NCBI GenBank assembly: GCA_028288985.1
Contig: JAQGHE010000022.1
Location: forward strand, 1-30,310
Source of the DNA: Candidatus Saccharimonadota bacterium
GTDB lineage: Bacteria; Patescibacteriota; Saccharimonadia; Saccharimonadales; UBA10212
Direction: 5' to 3'
DNA length: 30,310 bases
Below, piece after piece: positions 1 through 6,457 of the stretch. The stretch's first letter is position 1, and each line of letters starts with the position of its first letter. The translations under genes were made by a program, and so were the position numbers. The notes beneath the pieces were generated by a model. It was not told the origin of the DNA. It did not search any database and saw only the letters and a program-made list of their open reading frames with translations.

Positions 1-51
1 ACTACCAACTACCAACTACCAACTACCAACTACCAACTACCAACTACCAAC
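1..51. repeat. 7-bp tandem repeat (ACTACCA), 7.3 copies, cut by window edge
   Basis: Perfect head-to-tail copies of ACTACCA fill the first 51 bases and stop one base before the der stop codon. The array may continue upstream. The unit is not a multiple of three, so a change in copy number would shift any reading frame across it. Read in frame it would give a seven-residue repeat (TTNYQLP), but no gene can be assigned from what is visible. Confidence 0.95.
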
Positions 52-1491
52 TTAGTGCTTCTCTATGAACCAAAATTTAAGAGGAGTTCCGTTGAGCGGC
101 CACTTTTCCCGGAATTTGCGCTCTAAATACCTTTTATAACTCCAGTGCAGGAACTTGGTATGGGCGCCGAATATCTTGAAGCTTGGCATATCGATATCGT
201 CTTCCTGGACCATGTAGTTCAGCTTAGGCGAGCGGTTTTTTAATCCTGCCGGCGGGTGCTGGTTGACCACGTCGCGCAGCCACTTGTTAAGCTCCGGAGT
301 TGTAAATCTCTGCTTCCGGGCCTCGCTTATTTCCAGTATCAGATCAAACAGCTTGGTTACGTTCTGGCCGGTGACGGAGCTGGTAAATATCAATGGTGCC
401 CACGGCACAAAAACGAAGTTTGCGGCAATTTGGGGTGCTATATGGTCCCGGGTAAAGGCGTCCTTGTCCATACTGTCCCATTTGCTGACTACCAATATCA
501 GCCCTTTTCCGGCTTCTTTTACCAAGCCGGCTATCTTTTGGTCCAGCTGGACGTTTAATTCATTAGCGTCCATTAGAAGCATCGTGACATCGGATTCTTC
601 TATGGCGGCCAGGGCGCGCAGGACGCTAAAGTGCTCGACGCCGCGTTCTATCCTGCCGGGCCTGCGGATGCCGGCCGTATCCATAAGCTGGATTTCCCTG
701 CCCTCGTAACGGATGACCGCGCGGTTAACATCTCGGGTGGTGCCGGCACGAGACGACACAATGGCCTGCTGCTTTTTGGCCAGAGAGTTAAAAAGAGAAG
801 ATTTGCCAACGTTGGGTCTGCCCAGCAGCGCCGCGTGGATACGATCAGATTCTTCGCGGATACGCGCCGGAGGTAATTTGCCTGATATGCGCTCCAGCAG
901 TTCATCAATCCCTTTCTTTTGGGTGGTACTGGTAGCGACTATGTTTTCTATGCCAAGCGTGCGCCACTCATTTAGATTCGCCCGGTAATTCTTATCTATC
1001 TTATTAACTACCAGCACGACCGGTTTTTTAGTACGCAGCGCCAGTTTGGCTACCCGGCGGTCCTCGGCGGTCACTAGCACGTCAGCCTCTGTCACTACCG
1101 CTATTACATCGGCGTCTTCAGAGGCATGGATAATCTGATCCTGAATGGAAAGTTCAAATTCGTCGCTGGCATTTTTAAGGCCGGCAGTATCCACCAGCCA
1201 AAAGTCTTTACCATCAAAACTGGCCTTGGCGGTTACATTATCGCGGGTAGTGCCGGGTTCGTCGGCGATAATGGCCTCGCGCCGCCCGATTATGGTGTTA
1301 AACAGGCTGGATTTGCCAACATTGGCCCTTCCCACGATAGCCACAATAGGCACACGCCTACGTCGAACCGCACTGGTCTGGCTGGCGGGCTGGTCCGCTG
1401 CAACGCTGTCAGTGCTCTCGGCGGGTTTAGCTGCTCGGCCATTTATGCTTTGCACTTCATCCGGGTTTGCCAGGGGCGTCTTTTTATTCAC
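52..1491 (-). CDS. der: Ribosome assembly GTPase Der (EngA)
   Basis: Double-GTPase protein needed for 50S subunit maturation. Domain 1 starts near residue 48 with a P-loop GRANVGKS, followed by DTAGL and NKID. Domain 2 has GRPNVGKS, DTAGI and SKWD (usually NKWD), followed by the C-terminal KH-like domain. At 479 residues it is longer than typical Der because of a polar N-terminal extension of about 45 residues. The start is GTG: a consensus TATAAT ends 6 nt upstream and there is no Shine-Dalgarno (SD) sequence, so the mRNA is probably leaderless. It is separated from the upstream response regulator gene by a terminator and so has its own promoter. Confidence 0.97.
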   Translation of the reverse strand: MNKKTPLANPDEVQSINGRAAKPAESTDSVAADQPASQTSAVRRRRVPIVAIVGRANVGKSSLFNTIIGRREAIIADEPGTTRDNVTAKASFDGKDFWLVDTAGLKNASDEFELSIQDQIIHASEDADVIAVVTEADVLVTAEDRRVAKLALRTKKPVVLVVNKIDKNYRANLNEWRTLGIENIVATSTTQKKGIDELLERISGKLPPARIREESDRIHAALLGRPNVGKSSLFNSLAKKQQAIVSSRAGTTRDVNRAVIRYEGREIQLMDTAGIRRPGRIERGVEHFSVLRALAAIEESDVTMLLMDANELNVQLDQKIAGLVKEAGKGLILVVSKWDSMDKDAFTRDHIAPQIAANFVFVPWAPLIFTSSVTGQNVTKLFDLILEISEARKQRFTTPELNKWLRDVVNQHPPAGLKNRSPKLNYMVQEDDIDMPSFKIFGAHTKFLHWSYKRYLERKFREKWPLNGTPLKFWFIEKH

Positions 1492-1497
1492 CCCAGT

Positions 1498-1503
1498 ATT
1501 ATA
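1498..1503 (-). promoter_or_regulatory. Leaderless promoter -10 of der
   Basis: Minus-strand TATAAT followed by ACTGGG and the GTG start. Transcription would begin at or next to the first base of the start codon, which decides the GTG start. No convincing -35 was seen. Confidence 0.55.
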
Positions 1504-1515
1504 CCTGTAAATATC

Positions 1516-1548
1516 AAAAAAGCCGCACCTCTGTTACAAGACGCGGCT
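1516..1548 (-). terminator. Rho-independent terminator after the response regulator gene
   Basis: Stem AGCCGC/GCGGCT (1521-1526 with 1543-1548), 16-nt loop, followed on the minus strand by a run of T. It lies between the response regulator stop and the der promoter. The plus-strand exit is also T-rich. Confidence 0.75.
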
Positions 1549-1568
1549 ATTTTTGCTTTTAAAAACTC

Positions 1569-2468
1569 CTAAAGCGTGTTGTTGCCTTCGGCAGGAGCCG
1601 GAGGCTGCGGAGCCTCGGGTGCCGGCTCGGTTGAAGCTGGAACTTCAGGGGCCGCGGTACTTGTGTCTGCGGGTGTAGTGCCGGTATCAGCTGCCGGAGC
1701 AGGTGCTGCTGCCGGTTCACCGCCAAAGCCTGCAGCGGCTGCGGGTTCGGCTGGAGTCTCAACTGCGGCTGCGCCGGAGTCTACTGCCGGAGCGGCGCTA
1801 TCTACAGCCGGGACATCCGGAGCCGTAGTGGCGGCAGTGTCGTCACCTGCGCCCTGGGCATTAACAAAGCTATTGATTTGATCCTGGACGGCGTTTTGTT
1901 CTTGTTCGGTTGTTGGCTGAGAAGTGTCTGCCGGTACGCCGCTGCTGATTGGGTTGCTGTCGCCACCGCTTGGGGCGGCTGGGCTTGGGTTGGTTGATGG
2001 ATCTGCTGGTGGCATAGTTGTCTCGCTTTCTTGGTTATTTTGTGTTTGGCTAGAATTCGCTTGGACCTCCGCTGCCGCGGGAGTTCCGGTGGCAACTTGG
2101 TCAGGACTAATGACCTCACGCACCACGCGTACGAAATCTTCCAATGTTACTTGGGATTTCACTAGATACTTTACCACGCCCAGCTTCTCTCCGCGAGCCC
2201 GGTCCTCTGCTTGGCCGAGAGCCGTCATCATGATGGCCTTGGTCTGGCCCATTTCAGGGGCGGCACGCAGTGTTTCCAGCATCTCAAAACCCGACAGTTT
2301 AGGCATCATAACATCGGAGATAATCAGGTCGGGCTTTTCCTTCATGGCTACGACCAGGGCTTCCTCGCCGTTGCCGGCCGTAACCGTATCGTAGCCCTCC
2401 GCCTTGAGGCGCATCTCGAATATTTCCCGAAGGTTATTGTCATCTTCCACCAAGAGAATCTTTGGCAT
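1569..2468 (-). CDS. Response regulator: REC domain with long Ala/Pro/Thr-rich tail
   Basis: Receiver domain (residues 1-120) with the acidic pair D9/D10, phosphoacceptor D52 in the context ISDVMMPK, T82 and K104, so phosphorylation chemistry is intact. There is no DNA-binding or enzymatic output domain. Residues from about 125 to 299 are a low-complexity tail rich in Ala, Pro, Thr and acidic residues, predicted disordered. An AAGGA ribosome site precedes the ATG. It lies 49 nt downstream of the histidine kinase gene with no terminator between, so the two are probably an operon and cognate partners. Output by protein-protein contact is an inference. Confidence 0.9.
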   Translation of the reverse strand: MPKILLVEDDNNLREIFEMRLKAEGYDTVTAGNGEEALVVAMKEKPDLIISDVMMPKLSGFEMLETLRAAPEMGQTKAIMMTALGQAEDRARGEKLGVVKYLVKSQVTLEDFVRVVREVISPDQVATGTPAAAEVQANSSQTQNNQESETTMPPADPSTNPSPAAPSGGDSNPISSGVPADTSQPTTEQEQNAVQDQINSFVNAQGAGDDTAATTAPDVPAVDSAAPAVDSGAAAVETPAEPAAAAGFGGEPAAAPAPAADTGTTPADTSTAAPEVPASTEPAPEAPQPPAPAEGNNTL

Positions 2469-2517
2469 CGGTTTAGTCCTTATGCTTTATATTTAGTTAA
2501 TTGTAACATCATCTTCC

Positions 2518-3750
2518 TTAATTTACCGATGGCGACACCATGCTGGCCTGGTTTTTTTGCTTTTGCAGTGCCTGCTCGGTCGTCAGCCGCGGCAGGTTAA
2601 TAAAAAACGTACTGCCGTGGTCCAGCTGGCTTTCCACCCATATGCGCCCATCATAAAGCTCAATAATTCGTTTACAGATATATAATCCCAGTCCGGTACC
2701 GCCGATGGTGCGCGTGGCAGAGCTGTCTACGCGGTAGAATTTTTGGAATAAATGCGGGATATCCTCGGCGGCGATACCAGGTCCCGTATCCTGAACCTGA
2801 ATCTGTATGGTGGAGGCGTCGCCGGTTAGACGGACGGTAACCGATCCCTCAGGAGTGTACTTAACGGCGTTATCAATTATGTTCTGTAGGACTTCATTCA
2901 TACGGATGGGGTCTACGAAGCAGTAGTAGAACGGCCTCACCACTTTACCGCCGGCTACGTCTTTGCTGCTGCTTACGATGTACTTCAGCTCCAGGTTCTT
3001 CTCTTTGGCTCTAAACTGCTCAGCTTCGGTTACCTGGCTTACCACCTCTCCCATTTCCATGACTACCGGGTTGCTTGCCAGGCGCCCATCGTCCGCTTTG
3101 GAGCTGGTCAGAAGGTCTTGAAAAAGCTGCCCAAGGTGCTCGGTGGAAGTGTGGGCTTTCTCCAGGTACTTTCTGGCGTTATCGTCAATCTTGGTTATCT
3201 TATCGTTTAGGGCAAGGGACAGGTAACCCTCGATGGCCGTTATGGGCGTACGCATCTCGTGGCTGGCCGTACTAATGAAATCAGAGCGCTGTTGTTCCTG
3301 TGCTTTCTCGGTCGTTACGTCACGAAAAACCGCGACTACGGTGTCGGCGGGCTTCCCGGGCCTTTCCATAATGGGTGAAACCACCACGGATATAGCCATC
3401 TGCTTGCCGTTTCTGGAATTCAAAATGCAGTCGCTGCTGCGCACTTGACGGCCGCTTACCAGAGCCTGGATAAAGGGGTGCTGCTCTGGCGGCAACGGAT
3501 TCCCCTTGTTGTCTATTAAGGGCATGATTGCCGTGAAGTCTTTGCCTACGGCCTCGGTGGCCGCCCAGCCGGTTATGTTGGCGGCGGCGCGGTTAAACAG
3601 GTGGATTACTTTATTGCGGTCCACCATAACTACCCCGTCATCAATAGCGCCCAGAATAAAATCGGCGCTTAGATGCTGATCTTTAAAGAATTTACTACTG
3701 ATTAAGCTGCCAGCCCCATTTTCAAGGGAGTTTTTCTTTTTTAAGAACAC
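2518..3750 (-). CDS. Soluble PAS-domain sensor histidine kinase
   Basis: 410 residues. A PAS domain (about 28-145, ending in the typical FRDVTTEK exit) is followed by HisKA with phospho-acceptor H164 (ASHEMRTP) and an HATPase domain: N-box around N294, G1 DTGPGI (321-326), F-box FQKFYR (335-340), G2 GGTGLGL (350-356). No membrane segment or signal peptide is visible, so it senses a cytosolic or membrane-proximal signal. The start is GTG at 3750; a nearby ATG (3764) is out of frame and opens a 7-codon ORF whose stop overlaps the kinase start, possibly a coupling leader. Partner of the downstream REC protein. Confidence 0.92.
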   Translation of the reverse strand: MFLKKKNSLENGAGSLISSKFFKDQHLSADFILGAIDDGVVMVDRNKVIHLFNRAAANITGWAATEAVGKDFTAIMPLIDNKGNPLPPEQHPFIQALVSGRQVRSSDCILNSRNGKQMAISVVVSPIMERPGKPADTVVAVFRDVTTEKAQEQQRSDFISTASHEMRTPITAIEGYLSLALNDKITKIDDNARKYLEKAHTSTEHLGQLFQDLLTSSKADDGRLASNPVVMEMGEVVSQVTEAEQFRAKEKNLELKYIVSSSKDVAGGKVVRPFYYCFVDPIRMNEVLQNIIDNAVKYTPEGSVTVRLTGDASTIQIQVQDTGPGIAAEDIPHLFQKFYRVDSSATRTIGGTGLGLYICKRIIELYDGRIWVESQLDHGSTFFINLPRLTTEQALQKQKNQASMVSPSVN

Positions 3751-3804
3751 TGGTAACCCACCATTTTAACCTTCATCCTGATAATGCTTTAATTATCGGC
3801 TATT

Positions 3805-5079
3805 TTAGGCTCTATTGCAAAGAAGTTCAAAGTACCGGGTGGAACCGAAAGGTATCTTTTGTTTGACGAGGCCTTTAGCCGGCAGGCTGGTGGCTAAAGT
3901 TATAGTAAATTCTCCAAACTGATTATTAATGGTATCTACCGCCTCAGTCAGCCAGACTTCGCGGTTTACTTCTTCTAGCAGGCTGACTTGGTCCATGTTG
4001 GACGGCTCCAGGTTGTAGCAGCTGATGCTCATTTCCCTTACCCAGTCGTCCCGCGGCCGGCGATTAAATACTAAGGATGCCTTGGTTAGAACATCGGCGT
4101 TAGAGAAAAAAGGCTGGCGGAATATCTTGCGCTCGTGCCAGTGGTCCCCGTTGGCATAACGCAGATACACAACTACTCCTCTGGCAGCTAGCCCCTTGTA
4201 GCGCAGCTTCATGGCCGTAGTTTCGCATAAGTAGCTAAGGCGGGCCCGCAGCACTTCTTCCGTCGGCTTCCACTCGTCCAGCACAAATTGCCGGCCCACG
4301 GTGCGGACGGTTGATTCAAAATCGTCCACTTCCCAGCCCCGCAGGCGCTGATACCAATCCTCGCCGCAGACACTTTTAAATACCCTCCGCGCCAAGATGT
4401 CGGACGGAGCGTCTAAAAACTGCAGCGCCGTATAGATGCCGGCGGCATTCAGGCGGGCCTCATTACGGCTAGCGATGCCCGTAAGGTCCGTCAGTTTAAG
4501 CGTAGCCAGGGTTTGGCGCAAGTTAGTGTGGTCAATAATGTCCAGGCCGTCCGGTTTATGAAGCCCGGCGGCGGTTTTAGCTAAAAAGCGGTTGGGGGCG
4601 ATGCCGATGTTGCAGGTCATGTAACCGCCCACATCTTCTTTAAGTCTTTGCTTGATTTCGTAGCCGATAGCTTCCAGCGTCTTCTTGTTTACATTTCCGG
4701 TGCTTGTAAAGTTGATAATCCCCTCGTCTATGCTTTTCATGGTGACGTTAGGCGAGTAGCTTTTCATGATGTTGACTAGCTTCTGGTAAACATAGTGGTA
4801 CTTGGGCGGATCGGTCTCTACCAATATCATGTCCGGCGCCAGCAGTTTGGCTTCGGAAAAAGGCATGCCCACCTTAACCCCCAGCCGTTTGGCCTCGTAG
4901 CTGGCAGCTACCACGCAGGCATTCTTGGTCTTACGGTTAGTGACACCCACTGGGCGACCACGAAGAAGCGGCCTAGCCTGCTGCTCTACCATGGCAAAGC
5001 AGCTGTTGAGGTCGATGTGCATCAGCTGCGGAACAGCCGGATTAATGGGCGATTGCAAGGCTGCTATGTGGCGCGGCAT
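3805..5079 (-). CDS. Y-family translesion DNA polymerase (DinB/ImuB-like)
   Basis: 424 residues with the Y-family palm and fingers: HIDLNSCFAMVE gives metal ligand D23 and steric-gate F28, and SIDEG gives D118/E119, so it should be catalytically active. A helix-hairpin-helix region (about 195-230) and a little-finger domain follow. It differs from typical Pol IV (HIDLNSCF where HxDMDxFF is usual) and has no clear C-terminal beta-clamp peptide. There are about 20 residues before the conserved start. Its ATG lies inside the upstream small gene, a 38-nt overlap that implies translational coupling. Role: bypass of damaged template bases. The exact subfamily is uncertain. Confidence 0.88.
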   Translation of the reverse strand: MPRHIAALQSPINPAVPQLMHIDLNSCFAMVEQQARPLLRGRPVGVTNRKTKNACVVAASYEAKRLGVKVGMPFSEAKLLAPDMILVETDPPKYHYVYQKLVNIMKSYSPNVTMKSIDEGIINFTSTGNVNKKTLEAIGYEIKQRLKEDVGGYMTCNIGIAPNRFLAKTAAGLHKPDGLDIIDHTNLRQTLATLKLTDLTGIASRNEARLNAAGIYTALQFLDAPSDILARRVFKSVCGEDWYQRLRGWEVDDFESTVRTVGRQFVLDEWKPTEEVLRARLSYLCETTAMKLRYKGLAARGVVVYLRYANGDHWHERKIFRQPFFSNADVLTKASLVFNRRPRDDWVREMSISCYNLEPSNMDQVSLLEEVNREVWLTEAVDTINNQFGEFTITLATSLPAKGLVKQKIPFGSTRYFELLCNRA

Positions 5080-5347
5080 AAGATATATCTGCTATTGAAA
5101 TTAGGGTCCAGGTTAGGCGCTCAGCGTCGAACTCTATGCGGTAATCGGCGTTGCCGTCGCTCATGTCAAACACGTGCACCATGCGCTGGCCTTTTTTGGT
5201 GGGGTGTCGCAGCCCGGTTTCGGTAAAGTCTACCCGCTTGCCGTCCCACTCTATGCGCTTTGGAAAGCAGCGCAGGCGCTCCCCGGCGTTTCTGAAGTAG
5301 TAGGCTACTACGCTTACGTCTTTGTTAATTTCGATGATGTTTTCCAT
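5042..5347 (-). CDS. Small protein overlapping the Y-family polymerase (unknown function)
   Basis: 101 residues, ATG start with an SD GGAGGA 8 nt upstream. The sequence alternates short beta-type stretches (YYFRNAGERLRCFP, RMVHVFDMSDG, DYRIEFDAERLTWTLISI), suggesting a small beta-barrel or SH3-like fold. No family is recognised. It is the first gene of an operon with the polymerase, and its last 38 nt are shared with the polymerase gene. By analogy only, Bacillus YolD-type small proteins also sit just upstream of Y-family polymerases; no sequence similarity to YolD was seen. A role as polymerase accessory factor is inferred from the overlap. Confidence 0.8.
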   Translation of the reverse strand: MENIIEINKDVSVVAYYFRNAGERLRCFPKRIEWDGKRVDFTETGLRHPTKKGQRMVHVFDMSDGNADYRIEFDAERLTWTLISIADISYAAPHSSLAIAH

Positions 5348-5369
5348 TGTTCTGTCCTCCGGTTAGTAA

Positions 5370-5406
5370 GTTATAAAAAGAGTACCGATAGAAGTTGTGA
5401 TATCGG
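5370..5406 (-). promoter_or_regulatory. Promoter -10 and inverted repeat upstream of the polymerase operon
   Basis: On the minus strand, TATAAC (5370-5375) lies 22 nt before the ATG of the small gene. Just upstream of it is the inverted repeat CCGATA-N10-TATCGG (5385-5390 and 5401-5406), placed where an operator would cover the -35 to -10 spacer. No close match to known LexA boxes. Confidence 0.4.
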
Positions 5407-5726
5407 CAAACGGCTTTTGTGAGGAGTGAGCTGCTTGGAGAAAAATTAGGCAACCGTTTAGTGCCTGATTCCGTTTACCAAGAAACTGTTAAAGCTGTTT
5501 AGGGATTAGCAGTGACCGGAGTGTGCCACCCTGTTGAGTAGTCTATACGGAGGAATCCGCAGATGCGAAAGCCCATATATGGCTACCTTTATTTTAGGCC
5601 AACAGCCTCAAGCTTTGCAACACGATTTACTGTGAATTTAATCACATAGCTATGGTGAATATGTTCATAGTTTGATTTAACCGCCGGTAGTTAAATGAAG
5701 TGGCAAAGTAAAAGAGGAGGGCATTT
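5407..5726. other. Long intergenic region between the polymerase operon and the small stress genes
   Basis: No convincing gene. It contains a 27-codon GTG ORF (5419-5502) without SD or recognisable product, a 10-bp palindrome CCATATATGG, and the CRP-type palindrome described separately. It must hold the promoter for the two small plus-strand genes, but no clear -35/-10 pair could be chosen. Confidence 0.5.
5631..5646. promoter_or_regulatory. CRP/FNR-type palindrome upstream of the small stress genes
   Basis: TGTGA-N6-TCACA, an exact match to both arms of the classical CRP half-sites, centred about 88 nt before the ATG at 5727. It fits an activator site. No CRP-family regulator gene is present in the window. 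Confidence 0.4.
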
Positions 5727-5861
5727 ATGGATGAAGATCAAGTTACATCTAATAGGGACGAAGACGAGGAAAGCAGCTTAGGCGCTACCAATAACCGCGA
5801 CGAGGGAGTTGGCCGCGAAGAAGATAGCGACATGATGGATGAGGATTTAGCGAATAATTAA
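5727..5861 (+). CDS. Acidic 44-residue peptide (unknown)
   Basis: ATG preceded by a very strong SD (GAGGAGG). The product is about 40% Asp/Glu with Asn, Ser and Gly, has no hydrophobic core and is probably disordered. It ends 17 nt before the next small gene and shares its promoter and terminator. The strong SD and the spacing to the second gene support real translation. No family is recognised. An acidic peptide paired with a basic KGG-like peptide suggests that the two products could bind each other, but this is inference. Confidence 0.7.
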   Translation: MDEDQVTSNRDEDEESSLGATNNRDEGVGREEDSDMMDEDLANN

Positions 5862-5878
5862 TTAATAGGAGGAGCCAT

Positions 5879-6007
5879 ATGGCAAACAGTAAACCCCGCG
5901 GTTTTGCGGCTATGAGCAAAGAGCAAAGAAGCCGAATAGCCGCCATGGGCGGCCGAGCCAGCCGTCGAGGTCGCAAGAGTGCTGCCCGCAGCGACGCCAG
6001 CACATAA
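5879..6007 (+). CDS. KGG-motif-like small basic stress peptide
   Basis: 42 residues. RGFAAMSKEQRSRIAAMGGRA matches the pattern of the KGG / GsiB-type stress repeat (GFAxMxxEKRxxIAxxGGxA), here with MGG in place of KGG, followed by a basic Arg/Lys tail. Such peptides are linked to general stress and desiccation in other bacteria (e.g. YciG, GsiB). It has a perfect SD (AGGAGGA) and is followed by a strong terminator. Second gene of a two-gene operon with the acidic peptide. Confidence 0.8.
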   Translation: MANSKPRGFAAMSKEQRSRIAAMGGRASRRGRKSAARSDAST

Positions 6008-6030
6008 ACATTCCCCACTTTGACTAAAGG

Positions 6031-6058
6031 GAGAGGGTCACCCTACCCTCTCTTTTTT
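6031..6058 (+). terminator. Rho-independent terminator of the small stress operon
   Basis: Stem GAGAGGGT/ACCCTCTC (6031-6038 with 6045-6052), 6-nt loop, then six T. Confidence 0.9.
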
Positions 6059-6071
6059 ATTGTGTGGGATG

Positions 6072-6172
6072 GTTGCTAAAGCAACACGCAGTCGCCCTGC
6101 TCGATGCGAGCATCTGCGCGTGGCTCCTTGGCGCCCGTCCCCGCTTCGCGGGTTCAACTCTCAGTAGAGAGT
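6072..6172. other. Non-coding stretch with four consecutive hairpins
   Basis: Hairpins: GTTGC/GCAAC (6072-6085); GCTCG/CGAGC (6099-6111) inside a longer CACGCAG/CTGCGCGTG pairing (6085-6122); CCCGC/GCGGG (6140-6152); ACTCTC/GAGAGT (6157-6172). No ORF of substance and no T-run. It lies between the stress-operon terminator and the tRNA-Glu terminator. It could be a structured RNA or the remains of a repeat element; function unknown. Confidence 0.4.
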
Positions 6173-6179
6173 AACCAAC

Positions 6180-6204
6180 AAAAAACCCCAGCACTAGGCT
6201 GAGG
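6180..6204 (-). terminator. Terminator after tRNA-Glu
   Basis: Minus-strand stem CCTCAGC/GCTGGGG (6198-6204 with 6186-6192, one G-U pair), 5-nt loop and six T, starting 9 nt after the tRNA CCA end. Confidence 0.8.
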
Positions 6205-6212
6205 TATTTTGT

Positions 6213-6289
6213 TGGTGACCCCTGCGGGATTCGAACCCGCGATCTCTTGGATGAGAACCAAGTGTCCTGAACCGCTAGACGAAGGGGCC
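6213..6289 (-). tRNA. tRNA-Glu (anticodon CUC)
   Basis: Complete cloverleaf on the minus strand: acceptor GGCCCCT/AGGGGTC, anticodon stem CTTGG/CCAAG with loop TTCTCAT (anticodon CTC), T-arm GCGGG-TTCGAAT-CCCGC, discriminator A and genome-encoded CCA (6213-6215). It reads GAG codons. It has its own promoter and terminator and lies downstream of the DUF3048/gltX genes, which include its cognate synthetase. Confidence 0.95.
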
Positions 6290-6291
6290 TC

Positions 6292-6342
6292 GTCGAAGCC
6301 TCCGCATAAGTCTCGTTTCTGACCATGTCAGAAAGCTTCGAC
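6292..6342 (-). promoter_or_regulatory. Structured 5' leader upstream of tRNA-Glu
   Basis: Outer stem GTCGAAGC/GCTTCGAC (6292-6299 with 6335-6342) with, next to its right arm, a perfect hairpin TTTCTGAC-CAT-GTCAGAAA (6316-6334). The structure ends 2 nt before the tRNA 5' end. If transcribed, it folds the tRNA precursor leader. Confidence 0.5.
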
Positions 6343-6345
6343 CTA

Positions 6346-6374
6346 ATGCTAGTCTTCTCCTCTAAATTTTCCAA
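6346..6374 (-). promoter_or_regulatory. Candidate tRNA-Glu promoter
   Basis: Minus-strand TTGGAA (6369-6374), 17-bp spacer, TAGCAT (6346-6351). Each box matches consensus at 4 of 6 positions. Transcription would start at about 6340, at the foot of the structured leader. Confidence 0.4.
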
Positions 6375-6390
6375 GCAATATACCGAGCTT

Positions 6391-6439
6391 GAAAAATTTT
6401 ATAGCTACAACTATTAGCTAATAACTCAAAGATTGTAGC
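6391..6439 (-). terminator. Possible terminator after the DUF3048 gene
   Basis: Stem GCTACAA/TTGTAGC (6433-6439 with 6404-6410) enclosing the palindrome TATTAGCTAATA, followed on the minus strand by ATAAAATTTTT. The stem is weak and AT-rich. Confidence 0.4.
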
Positions 6440-6457
6440 AGAACAGGGGTGGAACGT

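Noticed and set aside
1..51. Heptamer array as a CRISPR or iteron set
   Set aside because: Units are adjoining with no spacers and too short for iterons.
5419..5502. 27-codon GTG ORF in the long intergenic region
   Set aside because: No SD, no recognisable product and no neighbour support; may be chance or a gene remnant.
6057..6374. Minus-strand ORF across tRNA-Glu
   Set aside because: It reads through the tRNA and two hairpin regions; typical tRNA shadow frame.
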